Positions 28,201 to 40,200 of a stretch of 64,000 nt of DNA are shown one piece after another. The stretch's first letter is position 1. The number at the start of each line of letters is the position of its first letter. This stretch comes from Rallus limicola. Taxonomy: Eukaryota; Chordata; Aves; Gruiformes; Rallidae. The notes beneath the pieces were generated by a model. That model searched no databases and was not told the DNA's origin. It saw only the letters and a list, made by a program, of their open reading frames with translations. The position numbers were made by a program, and so were the translations under genes. The stretch is from positions 5,383,001-5,447,000 of the forward strand of contig JAKCOZ010000020.1 of the NCBI GenBank assembly GCA_022605955.1, in the 5' to 3' direction.

Positions 28201-31200
28201 AGTCCTCGAAGGCGCTGATTCTGCTCAGCGCTCTGCATTTCTTTTGAAAATTAAAACTCCCAAATAAGTTTTGGTCCCACGTGAGGCCTTGCAGGTCTGC
28301 CTTGGAATTGCTGGTAACTCTGCAACCTAGAGCAGAGCCTTAAATCCACATGATGTACGATTCAACGTGTGATAACTTGGCACAAAGCGAACCCGTATTT
28401 CCTCTGCTTACGATCTCCATGTGCTTCTGCCATATAATAAAACTCTACATCTCCATAATTTGTATCAACTGTTGAGAGCAGATGCTCTGTTATTATTCAG
28501 TCTGACACATTTGCTGTGCCTGCTGGGTTACTGCCTTTTCTGAGACCTTTGAATTAACCAGATTTTTGGGTCATCAGGATTATTTAACATTATTGTCATA
28601 AATATTTGGACGGGGCTCGGGCAGTGCTTATATAAGAACTGAAAGACAGTAATTTGTTTGAAGAGGATGTGTGTTTTAATGAACTGCTGGCTGAATGGTA
28701 GATATAAACTGTTAAAAAAAAGTGTTTTTTCTTTTACAGTACTGTTGTGGTTTGTGGGGGGCTGGGGATTACTCTTTGGAATTGTTGGCTACAGCTGTTT
28801 AAATGTAAAATCCCTTGGGAGTTCTTTAAAAAGAAGGCTATTTACTTCTAAATAGCTGTGTTGGCTTCTCAGCCTGTCCTCAAAAGATGAGAAGCTGATC
28901 TTGTGCATCTTATTAATCATTTTCTGTTAAACCCTGTTATCCTTTGAATCATTTGCGTGCCAAAAATGAGAGGTGGTTGTTGGGTTCTATTTCACAGTTG
29001 ATTCTTGTATAAAATTCCATTATTATTTTTTTTTCCCTTAACTTCCAAAGTACCATCCTCTCAGATGCAATCAAGAAACTCAAAATACTAACAATATGAA
29101 TCTGTTGTTTGGAAATGATGAAGGTTATACATCATCCAATCTGCTGAAACGTGTTACAAATGAATAAATATTTGGTTTGCCTCTAGCTCTTCTTAGAAGC
29201 ACTGAAATTAGTATTTTTTTTTTTTTAATTGAAGGATTTTTTGCCAGGTTTCTCAATGAGGGACAATACTACAAATAAGCCAAAATAATGGAGACTGCCA
29301 GGGGGTGCTGTGTGCATTCTGGCAAACTTGGGTTGTTTCTTCTAAATATCTTAATTAGCAGAGTATTTTCTCCAAGCTGTTCTTGGAGAGCTGCTGCCCT
29401 GACAGACCACAAGCAACAAGCCCCCAAATCCCACAGTTTTAGGTTGTAAAATAGTCTTTAGCACCATGATTTTTCACCAAGTGTGTGTATGGTTCTTCAT
29501 GGCAGATTCTTGTGGTGATGTATTAGCAAATTGGACAGAGTCCCCTTTGCTCTGTCATCTGCTGATCCAGTAGCACAAAAAGTTGTTGTGTGGTTCACAG
29601 CTGGGGCCAAGGTTTAGTGTGGCTTCAGGAAGAGCCATGTGTGACCTGCTAGAGGAGCAGGAATGGGTTTGTCTTCAGGTCTCCATTCAAACTGTCACTT
29701 AGTGTCCAAATCTAGATTTTTACAGGATATCTAATAAATCCATTCCTGTGTTGGTGAGAGGAGTCTCTGAATCTTTCCTTTATGGTTTGGTGATTTTACT
29801 ACCAGAGTGCCTCTACAGTTCTGCTGTCCACATGAAGCACTGCTCAAAAGGAGTCCTAGAAGCACCCCCAACATTCATGTGCTTCGAAACTTTGGTATGT
29901 ACAGTGTGCTGGAAGGATTAACTGTGTGATGTATTTTTCCTTTCAGAAAAAAAGCAGAGAGGAGACATGTGGGGAAGGCAGTGGAGTAGAGATCTTGGAG
30001 AACAGGCCATACATGGATGGACCAGGAGGCAACGGGCAGTATACTCGCAAAGTGTACCACATTGGTATGCACATACCCAGCTGGTTTCGGTCGATATTGC
30101 CCAAGGCAGCTCTGCGAGTTGAAGAGGAGTCATGGAATGCCTATCCTTACACAAGGACAAGGTAAAACTTACCAAGATGTCCAGAGGTGTTTCTCTACTG
30201 GCTAACTGAGGAGGTCCCAGTGTTTTATCCTGGCTAACCCAGGAGGTCCCAGTTGACTGGAGGTTAGCAAATGTGACGCCCATCTACAAGAAGGGATCTG
30301 GAGAAATATGCCCATCCATCCTACAAGGTGGATCTGGGGAACTACAAGCCTGTCAGTCTGACCTCAGTGTTTGGGAAAGCCTATGGAGTAGATTGTCTTG
30401 AGTGCCGTGCTATGGCATGTACAGGATAACCAGGTGATCCGGCCCAGTCAGCCTGGGTTTATGAAAGTCAGGTACTGTGTGACTGACCTGATGACAAGGT
30501 GATCTGCTTAGTGGCTAAAGGGAAAGGCTGTGGGTGTTGTCTACCTGGACTTCAGTAAAACCTTTGACACCATTTCCCACAACATGAAACTGGCTTCTCA
30601 CAGTTTAGACAGGTGTACTCTTTGCTGGGTAAAAAAATGGATGGATGGACAGGCCCAAAGAGTTATGGTGAATGGAGTTAAATCCAGTTGGTGGCTGGTC
30701 ACAACTGGTGTTCCCCAGGCCTCAGTACTGGGGCCAGTTCTGTTTAATATATTTATCAGTGATCTGGATGAGGGGATTGAGTGCACTGTGAGTTTGAAGA
30801 CAACACAAAGCTGGGAAGGACTGTTGATCTGCTTGGAGGTAGGAAGCCTCTACAGAGGGATCTGGACAGCTGGATCAATAGGCTGAGGCCAATTGTCTGA
30901 GGTTCGACAAGGATCAGTGCTGGGTCCTGCACTTGGGTCACAACCACCCCAGTCAGCTCTACAGGCTTGTGGAAGAGTGGATGAAAAGCTGCCTGACAGA
31001 AAAGGGCCTGGGGATACTGCTTGATGACTGGCTCAGTATGAGCTGGCAGTGTGCCCAGGTGGCTCAGAAGGCAACAGCATCCTGGCTTGTATCAGGAGTA
31101 GCGTGGCCAGCAGGACCAAGCCAGTGATTGTTGCCCTGTACTCAGCACTGGTGAGACCATGCCTTGAATGCTGGGTTCAGATTTGGGACCCTGTCTACAA

Positions 31201-34200
31201 GAAGGATGTTGAGGTTGCTGGAGCTTGCCCAAAGAAGGACAGCAAAGTGGTGAAGGGACTGAAGCATGAGTCTGATGAGCAGCCAGCAAGGGAACTGGGG
31301 TTGTTTAGCCTGGAGAAAAGGAGGCTGAAGGGAGACATCATCGTTTTCTACAGCTGCCTGAAAGGAGGGTGTAGCCAGGTGAGTGGGTGCTGGTGTCTCA
31401 GGTAACAAGCGATAGGACAAGAAGAAATGGCCTCCAGTTGTATGGAGGAAGGTTTATATTGCATATTAGGAAAAATGTCTTCACTAAAAGGGTTGTCAAT
31501 CACTGGAACAGGCTGCTCAGGGAAGTGTTTGAGTCACCATCCTTGGAGGTATTTAAAAGACGTGTAGACGTGGTGCTTAGGGACTTGGCAGTGCTAGGGT
31601 AACGGCTCGTCCCGATGATCTTAAAAGTCTTTTCCAACCTAAACAATTCAGTGATTTTACTTCAGAGAGAAGGTTTGATACCACTCTGTGTGGCAGTGGC
31701 ATCTTTTCCATCTCCAGTAATATTCTTTAGAGAAATTGGGGTCAAGTCCTAAAATTCCTACAGCGTTTAATCTCAGGAGTGCACACGTTGCCTGAGCTGG
31801 CTGCTTGTGGGCTTGAGAATTTGTGGCCAGTTGGTCTCAAACACGAATGGTTTTGTCCATCAAAGTGTGGGAAATCTTCAATGTTTCTTATTTAGCCTTG
31901 TATCCTGCGCTGCATGTTCTATTTAACGGTGCAGATATCTGCTAGCTCAGTGAAGTTATAAATGTACACGGTGGTAGGACAGTTGTCATCTTGAACATTG
32001 TCAAGTAAGACTGGATGAATTTGTTCTAGGGGGAGAAATGTGGGGAGAGAAATCTTAAGTAAATAAATAACTCCAGTGCTGCTTTTCTGGGAACTGTCTT
32101 ACTGCCTTTTAGCTGAAAAATAACAAACCTACATCCTATGGTTTTCACCCTGCAAAGGGAAGAGAGCCAGTGGCTCTGCAGAGTCCTCTGGGACCTCCTC
32201 GTTTCAGCTGATTTTGACCAAGAGGACTTGAGATGCCCTAGAATAAATAGTCTTTATGCCACTTACTCTGGTTTAGAGTATTCTGAGCATTTGCCCTTTT
32301 CCAGGTTTACATGTCTGGTATCACTGGTGTCTTTCATAATAAAAAGGCTTTAATGGAGATTTTGATTTTTATCAGAAAGTCTTGAAAAGTTCCATAATTC
32401 TGTTCTTGCTGTTCCCTACGAGAAACATCAGGCAGGGGAGAGGTGGGGACTCAGTGTCTGTGTATGGGCAGCTGCTCATGACTAAATATAATGGAGCTGT
32501 CTGACTTTGAAGTGATTAAAGTCCACTTCCAGTCTGGTTTTATCTCTTCTCTTGAAATGCCCATGAGTCAATCGGTTGGCCAGGAAACCTGGCGCTGCAC
32601 AGAACCAGTCCATATTTTATTCTGCCATAGGTCCTGGCCAAGAGCTCAGCTTTTGTCCTGGTAGAGGTGCATTTCCAGGGTGTCTCTGTGTTATTATCTC
32701 TGCTGTAACATAACTTGTCAGTATAGCAGACACAAAAGTTATCTCCTTGCTGAAAACTGCTTCTTCAAAACCACTCTGTCCTGATGATATTGTTCTGGAG
32801 GAGATGCTGTCAAATGAAGTTGCATTTTTGTCAGCCCCTCTGCAATGTGAGATGACTTGGTGGTCCCCTTGAGCTTCCTGCTGGCATGTTACCAGCTGGG
32901 TCTCTTGGTCAGTGTGGGTCTCCAGTAACTGTGTGGGGGCATGTTGGTATCTGCTTCCCTGTAATCCATGTACATCTGCTCCCCTGTAATCCATGTAGGG
33001 AGCCCAGCCCTTCGCTGGGGACTTGGAGTTTTGCTAAACCAGAGCTATCCCAGTGAAGCCACATGTCCAAGGCGAGCTCCTGTCTTACAGAGTTATGAAA
33101 GAAAATCTCTTTAATCTGTACAGCCAGTATTTTAAGTATCTCTGAAATAAAACGTGAGTGAAGGCTGGTGTGGATTTGAGGCTGATTTTGTACATCCTGG
33201 GAAAGCATTTTCTCCTCTTGCCAAGCAGAGTGGGATTTACTGTGAGCTGCATTGTTCTCGTTTCAGGTACACGTGTCCTTTTGTGGAAAAGTTCTCTATT
33301 GATATTGAGACCTACTACAAAACTGATCCAGGAGAGCATGTCAACGTGTTCAACCTTTCTCCTGCAGAAAAAAGACAAACCATTCTAGGTGAACTACTTT
33401 TTTTAAATTTTTTTTTCTTACCTTTATTGTGCTTTTTTTTGTGCTTGGTGTGACCCATCTGGCTGCATGTGTCTGTCCATCCCCCCATCCCCGCATGCAC
33501 ACCTGCACTGCTGTTGGTGTCAGGCTGCTGGGTAGGGTTACACCAAGTGCAGTGAGGACACCTGAGTTCTGTTCTAGGCTTGATGTAAATCTCATGGAAA
33601 TAATTTGAATCCCCTGTCTGTAAACTGAAGCTGATGCTTTCCTGTCTTGTTTGTGCAGCTCCTGAGAGGAGAAGCACATCTAAGGATTTGGGGGATAAGA
33701 AGTAGGAAAAAATGTAGAAGAGGAGAATATTGTTGGAGAATATTGTGTATCTCCTTTGTGTATAAGAAAATGATTCCTACCTGCACTTCCGAAACATGAG
33801 GGTGTATTTCATTTTTGCTTCCTCTCCTCTTAGTTTTGCCCTCATGCAGTCAGACACTTCAGCTTTGCCACTGTCTGTGGAAGATCAGGTTAACGAGCCT
33901 GATGTAGGTGAGGATTTAAGGAGAAAATGCTAAAGGGAACTCCTTATAAAAAGGCAGAGGATGTCAAGTGTCACAGCAGTCCCTCTGTCCTGCTGTCCAT
34001 CGTGGCCCGTGCCCATGGCATTTGCCTGGTGACCTAAACGTGTGGCCGGGGTGCAGTTACAGCCATGCAGGAGTGAAGTATCCCTTGCTCCGAAGCTGCT
34101 GAGACTGGAGAAGTGTGGAGCTGGAGCTGGCTTCTGGCAGTCCCAGGCTGCGCTGGCCGCAGGAGAACTCTGGGGAAGGACATCTAGTGGCTGCTGTGTC

Positions 34201-37200
34201 TCCATGAGGACGTGGCAGTGACCCCCCACAATGTGAATCGAGGCTTACTTGATTTAAATGTCTTCGTTTTGAACTCTACTTTCCTCATTCCTAAGCCTGT
34301 CTGATCAGGTTTTCCTACTGAGCAAACAGGTGTGAGCTGTGCTGCTTTCACTGAGAGGTGTCAGAAGAGCTGTCCTTCCTTGGGAAAGGCAGTCCTGCCT
34401 GTCATTTCAAACTTCAGATGCTGCTGCTGAGGTCTGGGGTGGCAGTTGCAGATCTTTAAAATACGCTTGTTCACTCCCATCCCATTGCAGTTTCCACTTC
34501 TCTGTTGTTGAAGTGTTTATTAGAACAATTTGAACTTAGATTAAACTTCTCTGCCTTCTACATCTGGTGTAACAATGGCATGTGAGGAGCTACCAGTAAC
34601 CTCACTTGATGAATTGCAAAGATAAGCCATTGGGTGGGTAGTGTCTTTTCCCTAACCCTGCTGCGAAAGGGCAGGTGTGGGCACAAAGTTAAATATAGGA
34701 AATTCCACCTAAACATGAGGAGGAACTTTGTTACTGGGAGAGTGGCGGAGGCTGCCCAGAGAGGCTGTGGAGTCTTCATCTTTGGAGATCTTCAAAACCT
34801 GCCTGGATGCTGTCCTGTGCAGCCTGCTCAAGGGGATCCTGCCCTGTCAGGGGGTTGGACTAGATGATCTCCAGAGGTCCTTTCCAACCCCGATCATTTT
34901 GTGATAGCCAAACCAAGCATATCTGTGATAGCCGACCTGTCTCAGGTGAATCAGCGCTGTAGGACTCTGAGTGATACCAGAAAAGCCAAAAAAAGGTAAC
35001 GTGCAAAAAGTCTTTCCAGCTCCAAAAAGCTGGAACCTGTAGATCTGCTGGCATGCTGTGGATCCACACTTGCTGTGGGCAAAAACATCTCTATGGAGCA
35101 AAGCCTCCGTTGGCTGGAACTGTGCGTACTGACTAGTTCCTCTGGCAGAGCCGATCGCTGCTCAGAACCAATGTATAAACAATTCCACTATCAGTTGTTT
35201 AAGTAAAAAGCAGCTCAGTGGCTGTAAAGCTTCTGGAAGTTACTAACCCAGAAATAACTCCTGAAAAATGATCTTTTCTTTTGGTCAGGGAAAAAGAAAT
35301 GTCTGTTTCTTTTCTCTTTCTGTAGATCCCATTGATATCGTTAAAGATCCTATCCCTCCACATGAATACAAGGCTGAGGAGGATCCAAAGCTGTATAAAT
35401 CAGTGAAGACTAAAAGAGGCCCCCTCTCAGAAGACTGGATTCAAGAGTACAAGCACAACCCTGGGAAATATCCCATCATGTGTGCATATAAACTGTGTAA
35501 AGTCGAGTTCCGATACTGGGGGATGCAGTCGAAAATCGAGCGGTTTATCCATGATGTTGGTGAGCATTTCTAGTCTTGCAGAGTTTGCTGACAACTCCTT
35601 AATGTTGTTTCTGAATTAACACACAAAGGTGAGGTCTGCGTGATGTGTCGTATCCCAAGATGTGTCTGTGAAGTGATTCTCAGATCTGTGACCTCTTTTG
35701 CAGAGCTGTGGGTCAGAAAAAAAGACATTATCCTGTCATTTATAGTCATGGTGTGTATGAATCCAAACAGCATGTAGCCTCCAAGATGGTCCTGTGTAGG
35801 CAAGGTCTTGCATTCTCTTGTCTGTTAAACTCTGCCAGATTATTTTCAAAATCTCACGCTTTTCTTTATTGTGAACAAAATCCTGCTTGGAGAAATGAGC
35901 TTTGCTTTTAAGTGGTTCCAGAGAGACACTCCCTGGAGCATCCCTGGTTCCTTCCTGCTTTGTGGCAGCACTGGTGGGTCTCTGTGTGGTCAGACGTCTC
36001 TGTCCCCCAGGCTGTGGTGTTCATGGCTCCCCACCTCTCTGTGCTTTAACCCACCGTGGGTCATTGACAGCCCTCAGTTGTGACTAAATGTGCTGCTTTG
36101 ATTGATGAATCATTCTTAGGTCAGTGCTTTTAAGGAGGTATTGTTTGTGTCCCAGAAGTAACTAAGTGGAGACGGTCCAGGTGGTAGCCGTGTTGGCAGT
36201 AATTTGTTCTTTGCCGAAATCTATAACACAACTGATAAGAGTTTCTGAGCCTTGCCACAGGAGATAGGATCTGCAGCTGGGTGGAAAACTTAAACAGTGT
36301 TTTCAGGAAGCGTTCCCATCTCAGGAAAAAAAAAAAGTGTAGAGCTATGGCTATCTTCAGGCAAAGAAAAAGTCAAAGAGAGGCTGTGTAAAGGATGCTG
36401 CCTGCTTTCTGTACGCAGTACGTCCTCCTTCAGGACCTCTGTAGCTGCCCTTTATGCAAAGCTGCTCTGAAATGCCTGATGCCAGTGTAAGTAAGTGATT
36501 GTATAGCCCTCTTTGGTCATACCATGTTTCTGCAAGCTATTGTGGAAAACACTGATAGAGCAGTGGAGAAGTGTGTACTGCTCTCTGAGTAGTCACAAGT
36601 TGCTTTCCTAAAGCTCCTTTGGTTTTACTTTCCCCCAGATGGAAGTTTTTACCTGTTACAAACTGCATTACAAGTGGCTCACTGCAGTGAGCTCCCTCGG
36701 CGTTTCGGTGACATGGGTTAATTTAGTGTATACTGCAAAACATGGGGGCAGAATAACAACTCCATTGTATCTGTTAAATGGAAAAGAAGCATGTGACTCT
36801 TCCAGTTGTTCAGAGGTGTTTGGCATAGATTAAACTGTGGTCCCTTAGAAATGTTTCTTTTGTATTTCATGAAAGATTGCCTGCCATTTTCCTCTTGATT
36901 GAGGCTTTGCAGAGAGCCGAGCCAGCTCATTGTCTGCCTTTCAAAAGCCTTTCCACTCTGTTATAATGATGGCAAATACTGTTTTTCAAAGTGGTTGAGA
37001 TGCATAAAATCAGAGAAGTCTTTAAGGTAAGACAAAGTTGAGCGAGTGAAAAGTGAAAGCAAAAGCTTTGGGTACCTACAGAAGCTGTGTAGCCTTCCCC
37101 TGCGATGGGATAGCCACGGCGGGGCCATTAGTGAGTGGGAAGAGTGCCAGAGCAAGTGTACCAAAGATAGCACGGGATGAGGATGTCCAGATTTGAAAGA

Positions 37201-40200
37201 TGTGGGTTAAAACATGACTGAGCAGGCTTATATGCTGATCCCAGTTTTGGGGTTTCAACTGATGACCCAAAGCAGATAGAGACCTTTCTTTGAGTGTTGT
37301 GCAACCAGTGGACCACGCTGTTCAGGTGCCAGAGTTGCTCTCATGGCCCAGCCCATCCATCCTTGGTGGTTTTCTTCCACTTCCTCTCAGGATTCCTAAC
37401 TCCTGTGGATTTGTTTCCTGGGGGGGTTAGTGCTCTCTGCAAAGGGTCACCAAACCAGCAAGAAACTGAGGCAGAAACCCAAGAGGGGACACAGTTCTTT
37501 AGTGGTGCCAACTAAAATTAAGGAATGGCTTGAAAGACGAACATGTTTGGGTTAGATGATGGCTGGGTTGTGATATGTAGAAAGGTTGCTGAGCGCAGAG
37601 GGAGTAACTCTGGGAGATGGTGTTGAAATGTTCTCAGTCTTACTGAGTGCAACAGCCATTTTTTCTGATGACTAATTGGACAGTTACTCAGTGCTTTGAC
37701 AGCCTGAGACACAGACTAAAATTGTGGGCTATTAGTCTACTTGGCTGAAATATTTGTATGCTTTTTTTACTCTCTTTCCCATAGAATTTAAGTTTAATTG
37801 GACTGGCACTGCATAATGTTCTGCTCCCACTTGCTTCCTAATGGTGCACGTGGGCTATGATTCTTGTGCTGTTAAACAAGTGTGTTGCCTGTGCATGGGT
37901 TATTGATTATATACCGCGGCAAAGCGTGTTCCCATCCCAGGAGCTGGAGCTCTAAGCCAGTGTGTCTTAAGCTAAATGTGCGTGAATTGTTGCACGGTGA
38001 TAAAGCTGGGAGCAGTTTTAGGAATGTCTTTTGCAGAACTCACACTTCACTTCAACCCTCTGACAAGAAGTTGGGGTAGAAAGGCGCTGCCCATGGGGAC
38101 CTGCAGGTAGAGTCTTCTCAAGGGGAGGCAGGTTGCAGGTACATCGATGCGGATGTGACCACTGGCTGTTCTTCACGAGTGGTCTGAGCCAAGGGGAGAA
38201 GGGAAGGTGGGGAAGCAGGTGGATGTAACTGCAGGTTACCTTTGATCAGATGCATTCAGACAACTAGAACTGAACCAAAGAGGTTGTGGGATCTGTTGTG
38301 ACTATTGAGGAAATTGTGTTGCATGAGGAAAATCAGACATGCTTCATCTGCTGCTGGGAAATTGTGAGAGCGCATCACAAAATGGTTTGGGATGGTGCTG
38401 CTGGGTCCACAGTCAGTGGGTATCTGAGCAGGCGATTTATATGGATAGTTGGGTGGGTTGGGGGGGGGGGGATTTTAGCAAGGAGAAGAGGAGGCTGAGG
38501 GGAGACCTTATCACTGCCTACAGCTACCTGAAGGGAGGTTCTAGAGAGGTGGGTGATGGTCTCTTTAGCCAAGTAACAGGAGATGGGACAAGGGGAAATG
38601 GGCTCAAGCTGCACCAGGGCAGGGTCAGATCAGATGTTAAGAAAAAAAAAAATTTAATGAAAGAGTTGTTGGGGCCTGGAACAGGCTGCCCAGGGAGGGG
38701 GCTGAGGTACCATCCCTGGATTTGGTTAAAAAATGGGTAGATGAGGTACTTAGGGATATGGTTTAGCATAGGATGGGAACAGTTGACTTGATGATCTCAC
38801 AGGTCTTTTACAACCTTGTCATTCTGTGATCTGGTAGTGGGTGTTTTGGTTTGTTTTGTTTCTTTCACTGAGTTTTTGTTTCAGTTAGTATTTTTACTTC
38901 CATTTGGAAAATAAACCCAGAACTATAAACAAAAGCTTTTAAAATTCAGCTCTAGAGTCTTCTCTGTCCTGACTTCTCACGATCATTTACATTTCCTTTT
39001 GTGAGATTAAGTTCAGCACCACAGTCTGCAGGCAAATCCTTTATCAGCACCTCATGGGTTCAACCTGTCTCTGCAGCAGAGCTGTTGAGGTGGTGAGTTG
39101 AAAGGCGATTTAAATGTTTGCACCCTGCTAGACTCTTCACAGATGATCCTTCTGCACAGCGCAGTGGGAGATGCTACACTTAAATCAACACAACAGCGAC
39201 GGGCACTTCTGAACTCGGTTTGTGTGTGTACATTTGTGCCTGTGGTTTCCTTGGGGTTTTTTTAAACACCAGAGACACCTCTTTGAGACAGTCGCCTACC
39301 CTGCAGCTCTTCTGTACCCTGCCTTGGTTTGCTCCGTGGGCGAGAAGGAAGCACGCGCCCTGCAGCAGATGGGGCGTGGGGGATGGAGGAGCATTGCGTT
39401 GCCCAGAGCCTCAGCTCCACTGGGTGTGTTGGGGTTGGACTCGATGATCTCTTGAGGTCCCTTGCAACCCCTGTGATTCTGTGATCCTGTCTGACCCGAA
39501 GTAAGGTGACCAGGGGGATGCTGCACCCAACCCGTACTCCCTGTCCATCTCCTACTACCCAGGGGGCAATGTCCACAGGCTTGCAAGGAAAACCTGCTGG
39601 CCACGACCCATGGCTTGAAAGCCCAGAGCATGGGTCTGAGTACGAGACACCGACTTCTGGGGCTAAGCAGATGTTTGCACCTCCTGTCCTGCCAGAGAAA
39701 AAAACAGAGTGAACTGGGCCACAGATGCCTTCAGCCCTTCCTGTGGGCATCTCTGATCTGTTAAGAGAATTTTTCTCAGTTGTACCCATTTTCCTGGGTC
39801 TGATCTATCCCCTCCTTTTCACTTGTTGTATAAAAAGCTTGAGCTTTTTCTCTAACGTTTTGAGAGAAGTGCTTCAAGCTTGTTTTTTTGTATTTTCTTC
39901 CATAGCACAGGGAGGGAAAAAGTGTCCAGACAGGTGAGGTCAATCATTTATAGCTGGATCTTGAATCCATATAGGTGCGTGGGGGCATGCAGTGTGTGTT
40001 CCTCAGGGTCTCTGCTGCCTACTGGAAGGCTTCAACACTGCAGGCTGAAGATTAATTCAGTGATATACTCACTGCTGTGCGCCAAGGGACTGCTCAAGTT
40101 TTCCATCCCTAGAAGTAAAGATATTTTCTGCAAGCCATAACTTTTATTTTTCAATTTCTTTGGTACCTGGGCAGCTTCAGTCTCTTCCAGGCTTTGTCCC

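Larger units (their letters stand above)
13338..29946. other. PITPNM2: Intron 1 of the PITPNM2 coding region (16.6 kb)
   Basis: No protein-coding frame in it could be supported. It contains two minus-strand CR1 fragments (22188-22325 and 23153-23571), one CR1 tail on the plus strand (27296-27374), a TTC repeat (16091-16108), a poly-T run (22862-22880) and a perfect 9-bp stem-loop (22692-22717). Elsewhere it is unique-looking AT-rich sequence. Parts (for example 19800-19910, 24700-24880 and 28440-28640) have few repeats and could be conserved noncoding DNA, but this cannot be judged from one sequence. Confidence 0.85.
30162..33266. other. PITPNM2: Intron 2 of PITPNM2 (3.1 kb)
   Basis: About half of it is a decayed CR1 (30199-31662). 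The rest has a 25-bp tandem duplication (32949-32998) and otherwise nothing I recognise. Confidence 0.88.

Noticed and set aside
39262..39789. Minus-strand 175-codon open frame
   Set aside because: It overlaps the antisense of a CR1 tail, and its product has no recognisable domain.
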